Of a stretch of DNA of 64,000 nucleotides, positions 28,642 to 37,095 are shown one piece after another (position 1 is the first letter of the stretch; each line of letters opens with the position of its first letter). Made by a program: the position numbers and the translations under genes. The stretch is from contig BAEM01000007.1 of assembly GCA_000314955.1 (NCBI GenBank), forward strand, positions 124,001 to 188,000, read 5' to 3'. This DNA comes from Paraglaciecola chathamensis S18K6 (lineage in GTDB: Bacteria > Pseudomonadota > Gammaproteobacteria > Enterobacterales > Alteromonadaceae). The notes below the pieces were generated by a model. That model saw nothing but the letters and a program-made list of their open reading frames with translations, searched no databases and was not told the DNA's origin.

Positions 28642-29343
28642 ATGAACCCTTTTATTACGAAAAATTGCATGAACTTAACGGCGCTTTGGCATTGTTATGG
28701 CGCCAAAAAAGAAAATGACTTATGGTTTTCAACAGATTGGCCGCATCGTGTTTGGCGCGATTCATTGGCAAAAACAGTGACCTTACATGGCCTACAGAAA
28801 AGCCAGCTAAACCCAAAACAACAATTAGTGATGCTCGACTCTTGCAATGGGCAACGTGACCAACTGCCAGAAGGACTAAAGGCTGATGTCAGTTTAACGC
28901 TTATGCATTTGTTGGTATCAGAGTCTTGTCAGTCTTTAAGACCGGGCAGTGATCTTGAGTGGCTTGCAAGAGATGACGAGCTTGGGATACAAGCTTTTGT
29001 GGAAATGTGTAGCGAGGGCTTTGGTTACCCAATGGATATTGCCCCCTTACAGCGATGTGCCGAAAAAGCAGGTGGGAAATTAGGTTTTTTACGTAGTTCA
29101 GGCGAACGCGTAGCTACTGTGCTTCTTTTTCAGCAAGGTTCAACCTTAGGTGTATACCAAGTAGCGGTACCCAACATTCACAGAGGTAAAGGTTACGCCA
29201 GCGAAGTAATGCGTCACTGCATACTTTGGGCGCAAGAACACGAGGTAGAATTAATCACTTTACAAGCATCCGAGATGGGCCTTAGTTTATATAGACGATT
29301 AGGCTTTCAAGAAGTCGGCAGCATAACGCTCTGGAGAAAATAA
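28642..29343 (+). CDS. GNAT N-acetyltransferase
   Basis: 233 residues. The C-terminal 110 residues carry the GNAT fold with the acetyl-CoA loop in VPNIHRGKGYASEVMRHCI and the end SLYRRLGFQEVGSI; the N-terminal 120 residues (WHCYGAKKENDLWFSTDWPHRVWRDS) are unlike the common single-domain GNATs and may bind substrate. Four bases after the permease stop and overlapping the LysR gene start (TAATG). Confidence 0.82.
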   Translation: MNPFITKNCMNLTALWHCYGAKKENDLWFSTDWPHRVWRDSLAKTVTLHGLQKSQLNPKQQLVMLDSCNGQRDQLPEGLKADVSLTLMHLLVSESCQSLRPGSDLEWLARDDELGIQAFVEMCSEGFGYPMDIAPLQRCAEKAGGKLGFLRSSGERVATVLLFQQGSTLGVYQVAVPNIHRGKGYASEVMRHCILWAQEHEVELITLQASEMGLSLYRRLGFQEVGSITLWRK

Positions 29344-30227
29344 TGCACCGGATATCCTTAGAACAATGGCGTATGTTTGTTGCAGTCGTTGATAATGGTG
29401 GTTTCGCCCAAGCGGGAGATGCCCTTTATAAAACCCAATCTACTATTAGTCACAGCATCAAAAAGCTCGAAAGCACAGTAGGTAAACAACTCTTCGAAGT
29501 CGTCGGGCGAAAAGCCGTACTGACAGGATATGGAGAAAGTTTGTTAACAGCAGCACGCACGCTAGTAAGCCACGCAGACGCTCTTGAGCATGATGCAATC
29601 TCGCAACAAAGCGAAATTCGCACAACGTTTACCCTCGCGGTCGATATCTTATTTCCTAATGAGCGGCTTTGGTATGCACTGGCGCAGCTTGCCACCGAAT
29701 TTCCCGAGCTCAACATTCAGCTGTATGAAACAGTGCTATCACGATGTGGCGAGCTACTTGATGATGGCACGGTTGATGTCGGCATTGCCAGTGCTATTCC
29801 CAAAGGATATGTCACACAACTTGCTACAACAGTCGACCTTTGTGCTGTGGCACACAAAAATCATCCATTAGCGTCTGACAAAAAACACGCCTTGAGTGAG
29901 CTTGAACAATATCGTCAACTTGTTATTCGTGATGCGGGTTTACGGGGCAATGTCAACTCAGGTTGGTTAGGCTCCAATAGTCGCTTAACGGTGAGCAATT
30001 TTGAACAAGCTTTACAGGGTATTCAACACAAGGCTGGCTTCGCGTGGCTACCGTTATGGTTTATACAACAACAAAACAAAGCAGATATTATGCAGCTCAA
30101 ACTTGATAATGGTCATATGCGCACAGTCGCTATGCAATTGGCCGTTCGAGCAGAACTCGCTTCCAGCAAAGTGGTAAAAGCCTTCGTAAAGTATTTATCT
30201 GCAGAACGCACACCTGAAAGTAACTGA
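29343..30227 (+). CDS. LysR-type transcriptional regulator
   Basis: 294 residues. Winged helix-turn-helix at about 1–60 (LEQWRMFVAVVDNGGFAQAGDALYKTQSTISHSIKKLESTVGKQLF) and a periplasmic-binding-like effector domain. Its start overlaps the GNAT stop (TAATG), so it is co-translated with the metabolic genes it follows and may autoregulate the run. Effector unknown. Confidence 0.9.
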   Translation: MHRISLEQWRMFVAVVDNGGFAQAGDALYKTQSTISHSIKKLESTVGKQLFEVVGRKAVLTGYGESLLTAARTLVSHADALEHDAISQQSEIRTTFTLAVDILFPNERLWYALAQLATEFPELNIQLYETVLSRCGELLDDGTVDVGIASAIPKGYVTQLATTVDLCAVAHKNHPLASDKKHALSELEQYRQLVIRDAGLRGNVNSGWLGSNSRLTVSNFEQALQGIQHKAGFAWLPLWFIQQQNKADIMQLKLDNGHMRTVAMQLAVRAELASSKVVKAFVKYLSAERTPESN

Positions 30228-30586
30228 TCCCCTGCATAACGTTTGTTTGTCACGGGCTGGGCGCCGCGCCATTCGCGCCCAAAAACGCCGCCCCCACCTA
30301 CTCCATTTCACGCATTCCCTTTCACATATTCCCTTCAGGGCATGCACTAAATAGTGCAAACATTCGCTCAATACTGATTGATTGATTAGGGTTGAAGGCA
30401 AAGTCATTGCTTTTTTCTGTAAAAAGTCAGTAGATAGCCTTAGGTATTTCCGCTAAATTATTATAGTGATTATTTTTTTCTGATTTCATTGCAAAAAATT
30501 GAAAATGCTCTAGCGACAAATGAATGTCACAACACATAAGCCCTGAACAATTATAAGCCACAAGAGCGCAACGGAAAGAGTCATCA
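30228..30586. other. Intergenic region before the GAF kinase
   Basis: About 360 bases. It includes a GC-rich stretch (about 30250–30295) and a perfect inverted repeat TGCACTA-AA-TAGTGCA at 30343–30358. No gene seen. Confidence 0.45.
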
Positions 30587-31780
30587 ATGAACGCGTTAAT
30601 TGAGAAAGATATCCAGACTATTCAGTCTATTGAAGCTGTCCCGCATATTATGAAGATGTTGTCAGATACCACAGGTTTGCGGTTCATCTGTGTGGCGCGC
30701 GTGACTGATGAAAAATGGACAACCTGCGCTGTGCTCGACGGCGTTAACTTCGACCTTCATCCTGGGGATGAGCTTGATATATCCACTACTTTTTGCATTC
30801 AGGTGAAACGCTCGACCCAGCCGATCGTTATCCAGCACGCTTCAAAAGATGACCACTATCGCAAAAGCGAAATTCCAATTATGTATGGGTTTGAAAGCTA
30901 CTTTTCCTTTCCCATTTACACCAAAGACGGGCATTTTTTCGGTACGCTATGCGGGTTAGATCCGCTGCCGGCGAAGTTAGAAACAATCGAAATTCAACAG
31001 CAAATCAAGTCATTCGCTGAGTTGATTTCAAGGCAGATTGAAGCTGACGAAAAGTTAATCAGTGCCGAATCTGATTTATTCGATGAAAAAGTAGCAGCTA
31101 AATTACGCGATCAGTACATTGCCATTCTAGGTCACGATTTAAGAACGCCATTATCCGCTTTAACTATGGGCGTAGACTTTTTAAAAGATCACGTAACAGA
31201 TGCCACCTCTCAAAAAATACTTGCCCGCATGGACAACAGCGCAACGAGAATGAAGCGTTTGATCAGTGACGTTATGGATTTAACCCGTGGTAAAATGGGT
31301 AATGGCATGGAGTTAAACGTTAAGACAGTCAACAATCTGCAAGATATGTTAACTCATACGGTTGATGAACTATCAGGGCTGCATCCCCAGCGCGCAATTC
31401 AAACCAATATCGATGTCAAAGGGACACTTTCTTGTGATCCTGAGCGCATTGCCCAATTGCTGTCGAACCTGTTGATAAATGCCATTGTGCATGGCGACCC
31501 TCAGCAAGCAATTGAGGTAACAGCAACGATAGAAAACGGCCTATTCTCACTTAGCGTTAGCAATGGTGGCGAGCCAATAAGGCCAGCCGTGATTGATAAA
31601 CTGTTTCAACCTTTTTGGCGCAATGAAAGCGACAAGCAAACCGGCGGCTTAGGGCTAGGCTTGTTCATTGCTTCGCAAATCACCTCAGCCCATGATGGAA
31701 GCCTAACCGTAAGTTCAGATGAACACAGAACAGTTTTCGCCTTTCAGGCAACCCTTGGCTTAAATGCGATTGAAAGCTAG
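30587..31780 (+). CDS. GAF-domain sensor histidine kinase
   Basis: 397 residues, no membrane segments, so cytoplasmic. GAF domain at about 15–160 (TGLRFICVARVTDEKW, GTLCGLDP), HisKA with phospho-acceptor His183 in LGHDLRTPLSALTMG, and an ATPase domain with NLLINAIVHG, SNGGEPIR and GGLGLGLFIASQI. It has no response regulator beside it, so the partner is elsewhere. The GAF ligand is unknown. Related GAF kinases occur beside light or redox-responsive genes, but nothing here settles that. Confidence 0.88.
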   Translation: MNALIEKDIQTIQSIEAVPHIMKMLSDTTGLRFICVARVTDEKWTTCAVLDGVNFDLHPGDELDISTTFCIQVKRSTQPIVIQHASKDDHYRKSEIPIMYGFESYFSFPIYTKDGHFFGTLCGLDPLPAKLETIEIQQQIKSFAELISRQIEADEKLISAESDLFDEKVAAKLRDQYIAILGHDLRTPLSALTMGVDFLKDHVTDATSQKILARMDNSATRMKRLISDVMDLTRGKMGNGMELNVKTVNNLQDMLTHTVDELSGLHPQRAIQTNIDVKGTLSCDPERIAQLLSNLLINAIVHGDPQQAIEVTATIENGLFSLSVSNGGEPIRPAVIDKLFQPFWRNESDKQTGGLGLGLFIASQITSAHDGSLTVSSDEHRTVFAFQATLGLNAIES

Positions 31781-32164
31781 TGCTTGTGTCATAGCAAACC
31801 TTTTGTTTTATCTGCTTTATATTAACTCGTCTGTAAGTATGAGTAACACAACTTGAACATGGCTTTAATCAGCCCTATCCAATGTCACTCAAACCTAAGG
31901 AAAGCGCTGAACGAATTGTGATGGGGCACTTATTAATGCAGATTGGCATTCGCTATAGACTAAACCTTATTTAGCTTGGTCAAACTATCAAATCGTTATT
32001 GTTTTTCTTTGCCCCGCCTTTCTTTTCTTGTTCTGCTTTTCCTTCAGGTAAAATATTTCCGCTTCCGGTTACTATTCTTCTGCTTATTTAATATTCTTGC
32101 TTGGGTATTATATATTGCGCTAGTCGCTAAATTTGCATGTCAAAAGCAGCAAGGAGTGAAGAAC
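31781..32164. other. Intergenic region before the antiporter
   Basis: About 385 bases. An open frame continues 63 codons upstream of the antiporter start but is low quality, and no convincing gene or RNA is seen. Confidence 0.4.
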
Positions 32165-33406
32165 GTGAATCAGTTAAATCTTGCCTTGATAACCATCGGT
32201 GCGGTTGTTTTAGTGTTGGGTATGCTTTCGCGTATTATTGACCGTTCTTACCTTACCATGCCTTTGCTCGCCTTTATTGTAGGTGTTGTGCTTGGCCCAA
32301 TCGGCTCAGGTTTACTAACACCGGATTCATGGGGCGATAGTTATAAACTGCTGGAAGAATGTGCTCGAGTGACCATCGGGATCAGCCTGATGGCGATAGC
32401 GCTGCGAATTCCTAAACACTACCTATTTGATCACAGGCGATCATTTATTCTCTTGCTTGGGGTGGGCATGCTTGCGATGTTTTTAATGAGCAGCCTAATG
32501 GCCCACTGGATCTTAGGTTTACCTGTGCTAATGGCATTGTTAATTGGCGGAGCAATTTGCCCAACTGACCCGGTAGTCGCCAGTTCCATCGTCACTGGCG
32601 GGCTAGCGCGCCAACACTTGCCTGACCGTTTTCGTTATGGACTGTCTACTGAATCAGCCATTAATGATGGTTTGGCTTATCCCTTAGTGCTCTTGCCGGT
32701 ACTTTTATTACTGCCTAACGAAAGCAGTCCTTGGTTAACTTGGGGCTTGCGGGTCATATTATGGGAAATTGGTGGAGCCGTGGCGCTAGGCGCATTATTA
32801 GGCTGGTTTGTTGGCAAGGCCTTGCTAGTCGCTGAACACAAGAAATCGCTCGACCATTCAGCATTTCTCGCCACCACCTTAGCCTTAACACTACTAACAT
32901 TGGGGGTAGGCAAATTTTTAGCTACCGATAGTGTACTCGCGGTGTTCGTAGCAGGCATGGTTTTCAGTCAGATGGTGGGCGGCTCAGATCGGGCAAAAGA
33001 AAATAAGATCCAAGAAACAGTAAATCTATTTTTCACCTTACCTATCTTCATATTCTTGGGCTTGATGCTGCCAGTTGATAGTTGGTTTGAGCTTGGCTGG
33101 GAGGGAATCTGGTTCACCATAGGCATACTCGCTATTAGGCGTATTCCAGTTATCTTGGCGCTTTCCCCTTTTCTGCCCATTTGGAACAATTGGAAATTGG
33201 CCTTAATGGCGGGGCATTTTGGTCCTATCGGCATTTCCGCCCTGTTTTACGCCATGGTTATTCTGGATAAGACCGGAAACAACATTGCATGGACCGTCGG
33301 CAGCCTCGTTATTACCTCTTCTCTTATCATTCATGGAATGACAGCAGCCCCTCTGGCACGGTTGTGGGCGAAGGTAGATGAAGGTCAAGATGAAAGTGAG
33401 GCATAG
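32165..33406 (+). CDS. CPA1-type cation:proton antiporter
   Basis: 413 residues from the GTG that has AAGGAG at good spacing; a longer frame (to 31976) starts in a weak position and adds a non-homologous hydrophobic stretch. About 12 membrane helices of the Na+(K+)/H+ exchanger type. The conserved ion-translocation stretch GGAICPTDPVVASSIVTGG and FRYGLSTESAINDGLAYP match the CPA1/NhaP-like family, in which two acidic residues in the membrane core carry the ions. Stand-alone gene. Exact cation not decidable. Confidence 0.88.
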   Translation: MNQLNLALITIGAVVLVLGMLSRIIDRSYLTMPLLAFIVGVVLGPIGSGLLTPDSWGDSYKLLEECARVTIGISLMAIALRIPKHYLFDHRRSFILLLGVGMLAMFLMSSLMAHWILGLPVLMALLIGGAICPTDPVVASSIVTGGLARQHLPDRFRYGLSTESAINDGLAYPLVLLPVLLLLPNESSPWLTWGLRVILWEIGGAVALGALLGWFVGKALLVAEHKKSLDHSAFLATTLALTLLTLGVGKFLATDSVLAVFVAGMVFSQMVGGSDRAKENKIQETVNLFFTLPIFIFLGLMLPVDSWFELGWEGIWFTIGILAIRRIPVILALSPFLPIWNNWKLALMAGHFGPIGISALFYAMVILDKTGNNIAWTVGSLVITSSLIIHGMTAAPLARLWAKVDEGQDESEA

Positions 33407-33480
33407 CGGCATCTAGGCATAAGAAAGTACAATAGAGAAAGGAGAGTCGCCTCAACTCCCCTTAAAAGACATCCGTCTGA

Positions 33481-33903
33481 TTAGTGGTAGTGTTTACAAC
33501 AATCCACTATAGATTTTGCAGTATCGCTATTCTCACACTTGCTGGCGATATCACCTACGGACACAACCCCTGCTAACTGCTTGCTTTCTTCGTTATCTAA
33601 TACAACAAGACGTTGAACTTCATTTTTGCTCATATTGGCTAACACCGTGTCGGTGTCGTCGTCCTTGAAACAATAAAGGACCGGCTCACTTAGAATAGGG
33701 GAAATGCTGTCATCTAAACTTATCCCTTTGGCTACCGCATTTATCACCAAATCTCTATCAGTCACAATGCCTACCAATTTATCATTGTCATAAACAGGCA
33801 TAAGGCCAGCTTTCATCTGGGCCATTTTATTTGCGGTTTCTTTTACAGTTGCGCTAGAAGGTAAAATTTCAGTATTTTTAGTCATAACTTCATGTATATA
33901 CAT
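33481..33903 (-). CDS. CBS-domain pair protein
   Basis: 140 residues consisting of two CBS motifs (about 5–60 and 70–125), an adenosine-nucleotide or metal-sensing module, with GIVTDRDLVINAVAKG and AGVVSVGDIASKC as typical ends. No enzyme domain is attached. Strong ribosome-binding site (AAAGGAGAAAG). The last residues (CCKHYH) are Cys/His rich and could bind metal. A perfect inverted repeat lies just upstream (33926–33945). Neighbours are a Cys-rich copper protein and the phosphoketolase/acetate kinase pair, suggesting a stress set. Confidence 0.85.
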   Translation of the reverse strand: MYIHEVMTKNTEILPSSATVKETANKMAQMKAGLMPVYDNDKLVGIVTDRDLVINAVAKGISLDDSISPILSEPVLYCFKDDDTDTVLANMSKNEVQRLVVLDNEESKQLAGVVSVGDIASKCENSDTAKSIVDCCKHYH

Positions 33904-34353
33904 TCAACTTTCTCCTTTTGGTTAACGCTTGGAAAATTCCAAGCGCCCTTGACCATGCAAGTGATTTACCACTTCCCAAAACTGACTAAAAAGGACTACC
34001 CCGCTGTTAAATCGTGTAAATATAAAGACAATACGCGTTTAAAAAGCGTGTAGAAAATACACCGTACCAGTAAAGATTATACTCGGCATTCAAGGTTATT
34101 TTCCCCGATGAAATCTCACCTTTATTACCAATATGACGCTATAACTTGCACATAGACTTAAGACACTACTTTGTAAGCAAGGCGCGGTAAAAACAATATA
34201 AGCCTTGGCATGGATCCAGCAAATCAAAGATTAAGCGTTATTAATGCCGTAAGGCTTTTAGCCATGCTCTTTTATAGCTTTAGCACATTTATCGCTATGG
34301 CAACGTTAGACAAGTAGCCATTTAACTTAAGAGAAATAAACTAGGAGAATATT
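33904..34353. other. Intergenic region between CBS and Cys-rich genes
   Basis: About 450 bases between divergent genes. It holds the inverted repeat near the CBS start and a ribosome-binding site (TAGGAG) before the Cys-rich gene. No gene or RNA recognised in the rest. Confidence 0.5.
33926..33945. repeat. Perfect inverted repeat upstream of the CBS gene
   Basis: Arms CGCTTGGAA and TTCCAAGCG with a two-base spacer (20 bases in all), ending about 22 bases before the CBS start codon. It can be an operator or a hairpin in the leader RNA near the ribosome-binding site. Confidence 0.55.
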
Positions 34354-34683
34354 ATGTCTCATGAAAAATACCGTGAATGTATTGATGCCTGTAATCGTTG
34401 CGCGAACGCGTGCGATCACTGCTCTACCGCCTGCCTAAAGGAAGATAACGTTGCACAAATGCAAAATTGTATACGCTTAGATATGGATTGCGCGGCCATG
34501 TGCCGATTTGCAGCCGCTGCAATGGCAAGAGGCAGCGATTTCGCCGATAGAATATGTCAGCTATGCGCTGAAATATGTGAAGCCTGCGCAAAAGAGTGCA
34601 GCCAATATGACTCTCAGCATTGCCAAGCATGCGCTCAAGCCTGTAGCGAGTGCGCCAAGGCTTGTCGTTCTATGGCAGCATAG
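34354..34683 (+). CDS. Cys-rich four-helix copper-binding protein (DUF326/Csp-like)
   Basis: 109 residues with 19 Cys spaced as CxxxC and CxxC pairs along four amphipathic helices (for example ECIDACNRCANACDHC and CQACAQACSECAKAC). This is the pattern of DUF326/Csp cytosolic copper-storage proteins, which hold Cu(I) inside the bundle. It has no signal peptide, so it is cytoplasmic like Csp3. It lies alone between two minus-strand units. A copper link to the distant ccoG is possible but only inference. Confidence 0.85.
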   Translation: MSHEKYRECIDACNRCANACDHCSTACLKEDNVAQMQNCIRLDMDCAAMCRFAAAAMARGSDFADRICQLCAEICEACAKECSQYDSQHCQACAQACSECAKACRSMAA

Positions 34684-34761
34684 TCCAAAAGGTATAACAC
34701 AAAGGCAGAGTACGTTCAGTTTTTGGTAACCTACTCTGCCTCAAACATTCCCCCCCTACCA

Positions 34762-37095
34762 TCAACTATTATCTTCAGCCTTGATCATTACTTTGGCTAC
34801 GTTTTCAATATCTTGTGCAGACTGCCCGTTAACGTTGAGCATACCCTCTAAACTTAAGGTTCCTCCTTGGTTGTTGTAGCCCAAAAAGGTTGTTTTGTGT
34901 GGGCCTAAATCTAACAGCCTTAACACCCCTGCCATTATTTCTGCTCCGGTGTGGGTAACAAAAATACGTAGAGGTGACTCAGGAATAATGCGTTTTATGG
35001 TGGCAGAGTCGTGGCAATATGCAGCTTCTGTTTTATCACGAGGCACTCTAAATCGGCCCGGCTCAAGCAGAGCAACAACCGAGCATTTTATTGATCCTGC
35101 TTGCAACGCTTTGGCTGCACTGAGGCAAGCTTGCAGCTGATAACCGCCAATGGCGATAAGCTGTATGTCTGGGTTTGACTCTTCAACCGCAATAAATAGC
35201 CCTTCATTTGCTGCCTGCTTGGCCTCATCTTCAGTGGTGACTACCGGTAGTGCTTTTTTTGCCGTTACCAGCGCGGCAATTTTTCCGTGCGTACGGTATA
35301 CGCTTTTAAGCACAGTTTGTGCGGTATTGGCATCGATAGGAAAATATACGGGAGCTACGTCAGACATCTCGCAAATCCAGTTTTCAGCAAACTTAGGATC
35401 TTGATGAGACTGTTCATTTTTTCCATTTTCCCAAGTATGCGAAGTCGCGATAAAGGGGATACTGATCCACCCTACAGAGCGATTTGCTGTTTGTAAATTA
35501 CGCGAGAAAATGGCCTCTTGGCGCATAGCACCCAGCATTTTCATAGCAAAGGCTTCATAGCTTACAACTAACCCGATACCTTGCTTATTAGCCAATACTG
35601 CTGACGCGACAGCTTCTTCATTTAACGCGGTAATCACACCGCCTTTTAACGATTCTAACGCTTGGTCTTCTGGTGAGGTGACACGGTGCTTAAGGGAGCG
35701 AACCGTCGCCTTCATCCGATTACTTTGTATTTCATCTGGGTTGCCTAATCGAAAGCGCAGTGCCTTATTGCACAGAATCAAATCGTTAAACCAATGATCA
35801 ATCTGTGCAAGGCAAGAAACGGATTTGCCGACTTCTGAATAATTATCATCAGGGAGGGTTAAGTTAACGTGCTTCAGTACCCTTAATGGGTGATCTTTTT
35901 CACGTACACGGCCCGAATTTGTGTGGTTATTCAGCATTTTAACACTGTCTGCAAGCTCTTGTACCGAGACGTGAAGCTTAGCGGTTGCCTCATTAAAGTC
36001 TGCTCTGGCTTTTTCATCCTCTACTAAACTATCGCCTAGCGGAAGACTATGAGCGGCGTTCGTTCCGGCTGCTGGCAGACCATAGCCTTTGGCTACTTCA
36101 GCAATAATATAAGGGATTTTAACCGGGTACGAACTAAGACCAGATTCTGCTTCTTGGCCGCGTTTTGATAGAAGTTCCATCGCATTGATAATGGCAATCG
36201 CGTACGCAGCCGGGTCACTTCCATCTATGGTAACGGGGTCAAAATCATGTAACGCCAAATGTTGTTTAAAGTAACTGGTTCCCCCTTCTTGTACCATCAA
36301 AGTACGTTGGTCAATTCTGCGACCGTTATCAATCATTACAGGCGCGACTAATCCTGTGTCTGAGGCACGCCACCATCGCGGAGCCCAATCACTTCCCCTT
36401 TGTTCTTCAAACGCGCCATCGCTTAAAAAAGTGACTAACTCTTGGCCCGGCAGCGGCATATGAACATACTGAAGCGACGTGAAGCCTAAATATCCACCTT
36501 CAGAAATTCCGCCTGCTGTGTGAATATTTACGTGGCTACCCACATGAGATTCTAACTGCCCATCGGCGTTAAGATCATAACGGTAATAGTCATTGCACAG
36601 GTGACTCAGCCCTTCATCATCACACGAATAAAGCGACGCTTTTTCTTCATACTGATTACCGGTAATCGCGTTCACCGCTTCTATTGCGGCAACACAGTGC
36701 CCTTGCCCCATTATCCACGAGCGGGTTTTCCCGTTTAAAGCATTCGCCAGCAGATAACCGGTATAGGCGGGCGTCATATTTAGTGCGCCCCCAGTATGCC
36801 CCTGTGCTTTCTCTTTAAAGTCATCAATATTAAGCGTGTTTCCAGCCATAGATACGCGTTTTGCGTAAGTCATATGGGCCACAAGCCACATGCTAGCACT
36901 GCAAATTCTATCGGCTGCTTTTAGTAACTTTAGTGCATTTAATACTGCGGATTGTTCATCATCAGCAGCGTCACAAAGTGATGATAAATACTTTTCGACA
37001 ATACTGATCGTCTCAGTAGTGTGTTGGATTTTTCCGTACCCCTGCGACCACTCATCAAAAGCGTCGGTAACCACTGCGTTGAAACTTGTCGGCAT
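34762..37095 (-). CDS. Divergent phosphoketolase-family enzyme
   Basis: 777 residues, close to the 790–830 of xylulose-5-P/fructose-6-P phosphoketolases (XFP). N-terminal domain with QGHTGGALNMTPAYTGYL and IMGQGHCVAAIEAVNA, then the thiamine-binding stretch FLSDGAFEEQRGSDWAPRWW (canonical GDGE reads SDGA) and DNGRRIDQRT in place of the usual NGYKI. The C-terminal half matches the family overall. Such proteins are sometimes annotated xylulose 5-phosphate 3-epimerase. Its start overlaps the stop of acetate kinase (TAATG), which supports acetyl-phosphate-producing phosphoketolase chemistry, but the changed cofactor loop makes activity uncertain. Confidence 0.72.
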   Translation of the reverse strand: MPTSFNAVVTDAFDEWSQGYGKIQHTTETISIVEKYLSSLCDAADDEQSAVLNALKLLKAADRICSASMWLVAHMTYAKRVSMAGNTLNIDDFKEKAQGHTGGALNMTPAYTGYLLANALNGKTRSWIMGQGHCVAAIEAVNAITGNQYEEKASLYSCDDEGLSHLCNDYYRYDLNADGQLESHVGSHVNIHTAGGISEGGYLGFTSLQYVHMPLPGQELVTFLSDGAFEEQRGSDWAPRWWRASDTGLVAPVMIDNGRRIDQRTLMVQEGGTSYFKQHLALHDFDPVTIDGSDPAAYAIAIINAMELLSKRGQEAESGLSSYPVKIPYIIAEVAKGYGLPAAGTNAAHSLPLGDSLVEDEKARADFNEATAKLHVSVQELADSVKMLNNHTNSGRVREKDHPLRVLKHVNLTLPDDNYSEVGKSVSCLAQIDHWFNDLILCNKALRFRLGNPDEIQSNRMKATVRSLKHRVTSPEDQALESLKGGVITALNEEAVASAVLANKQGIGLVVSYEAFAMKMLGAMRQEAIFSRNLQTANRSVGWISIPFIATSHTWENGKNEQSHQDPKFAENWICEMSDVAPVYFPIDANTAQTVLKSVYRTHGKIAALVTAKKALPVVTTEDEAKQAANEGLFIAVEESNPDIQLIAIGGYQLQACLSAAKALQAGSIKCSVVALLEPGRFRVPRDKTEAAYCHDSATIKRIIPESPLRIFVTHTGAEIMAGVLRLLDLGPHKTTFLGYNNQGGTLSLEGMLNVNGQSAQDIENVAKVMIKAEDNS

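Noticed and set aside
30343..30358. NtrC-binding site
   Set aside because: The spacing between TGCAC and GTGCA is 6 bases instead of 7, and the genes nearby have no nitrogen role.
31976..32164. Longer start for the antiporter
   Set aside because: The extra 63 codons have no good ribosome-binding site, while the GTG at 32165 has AAGGAG at proper spacing.
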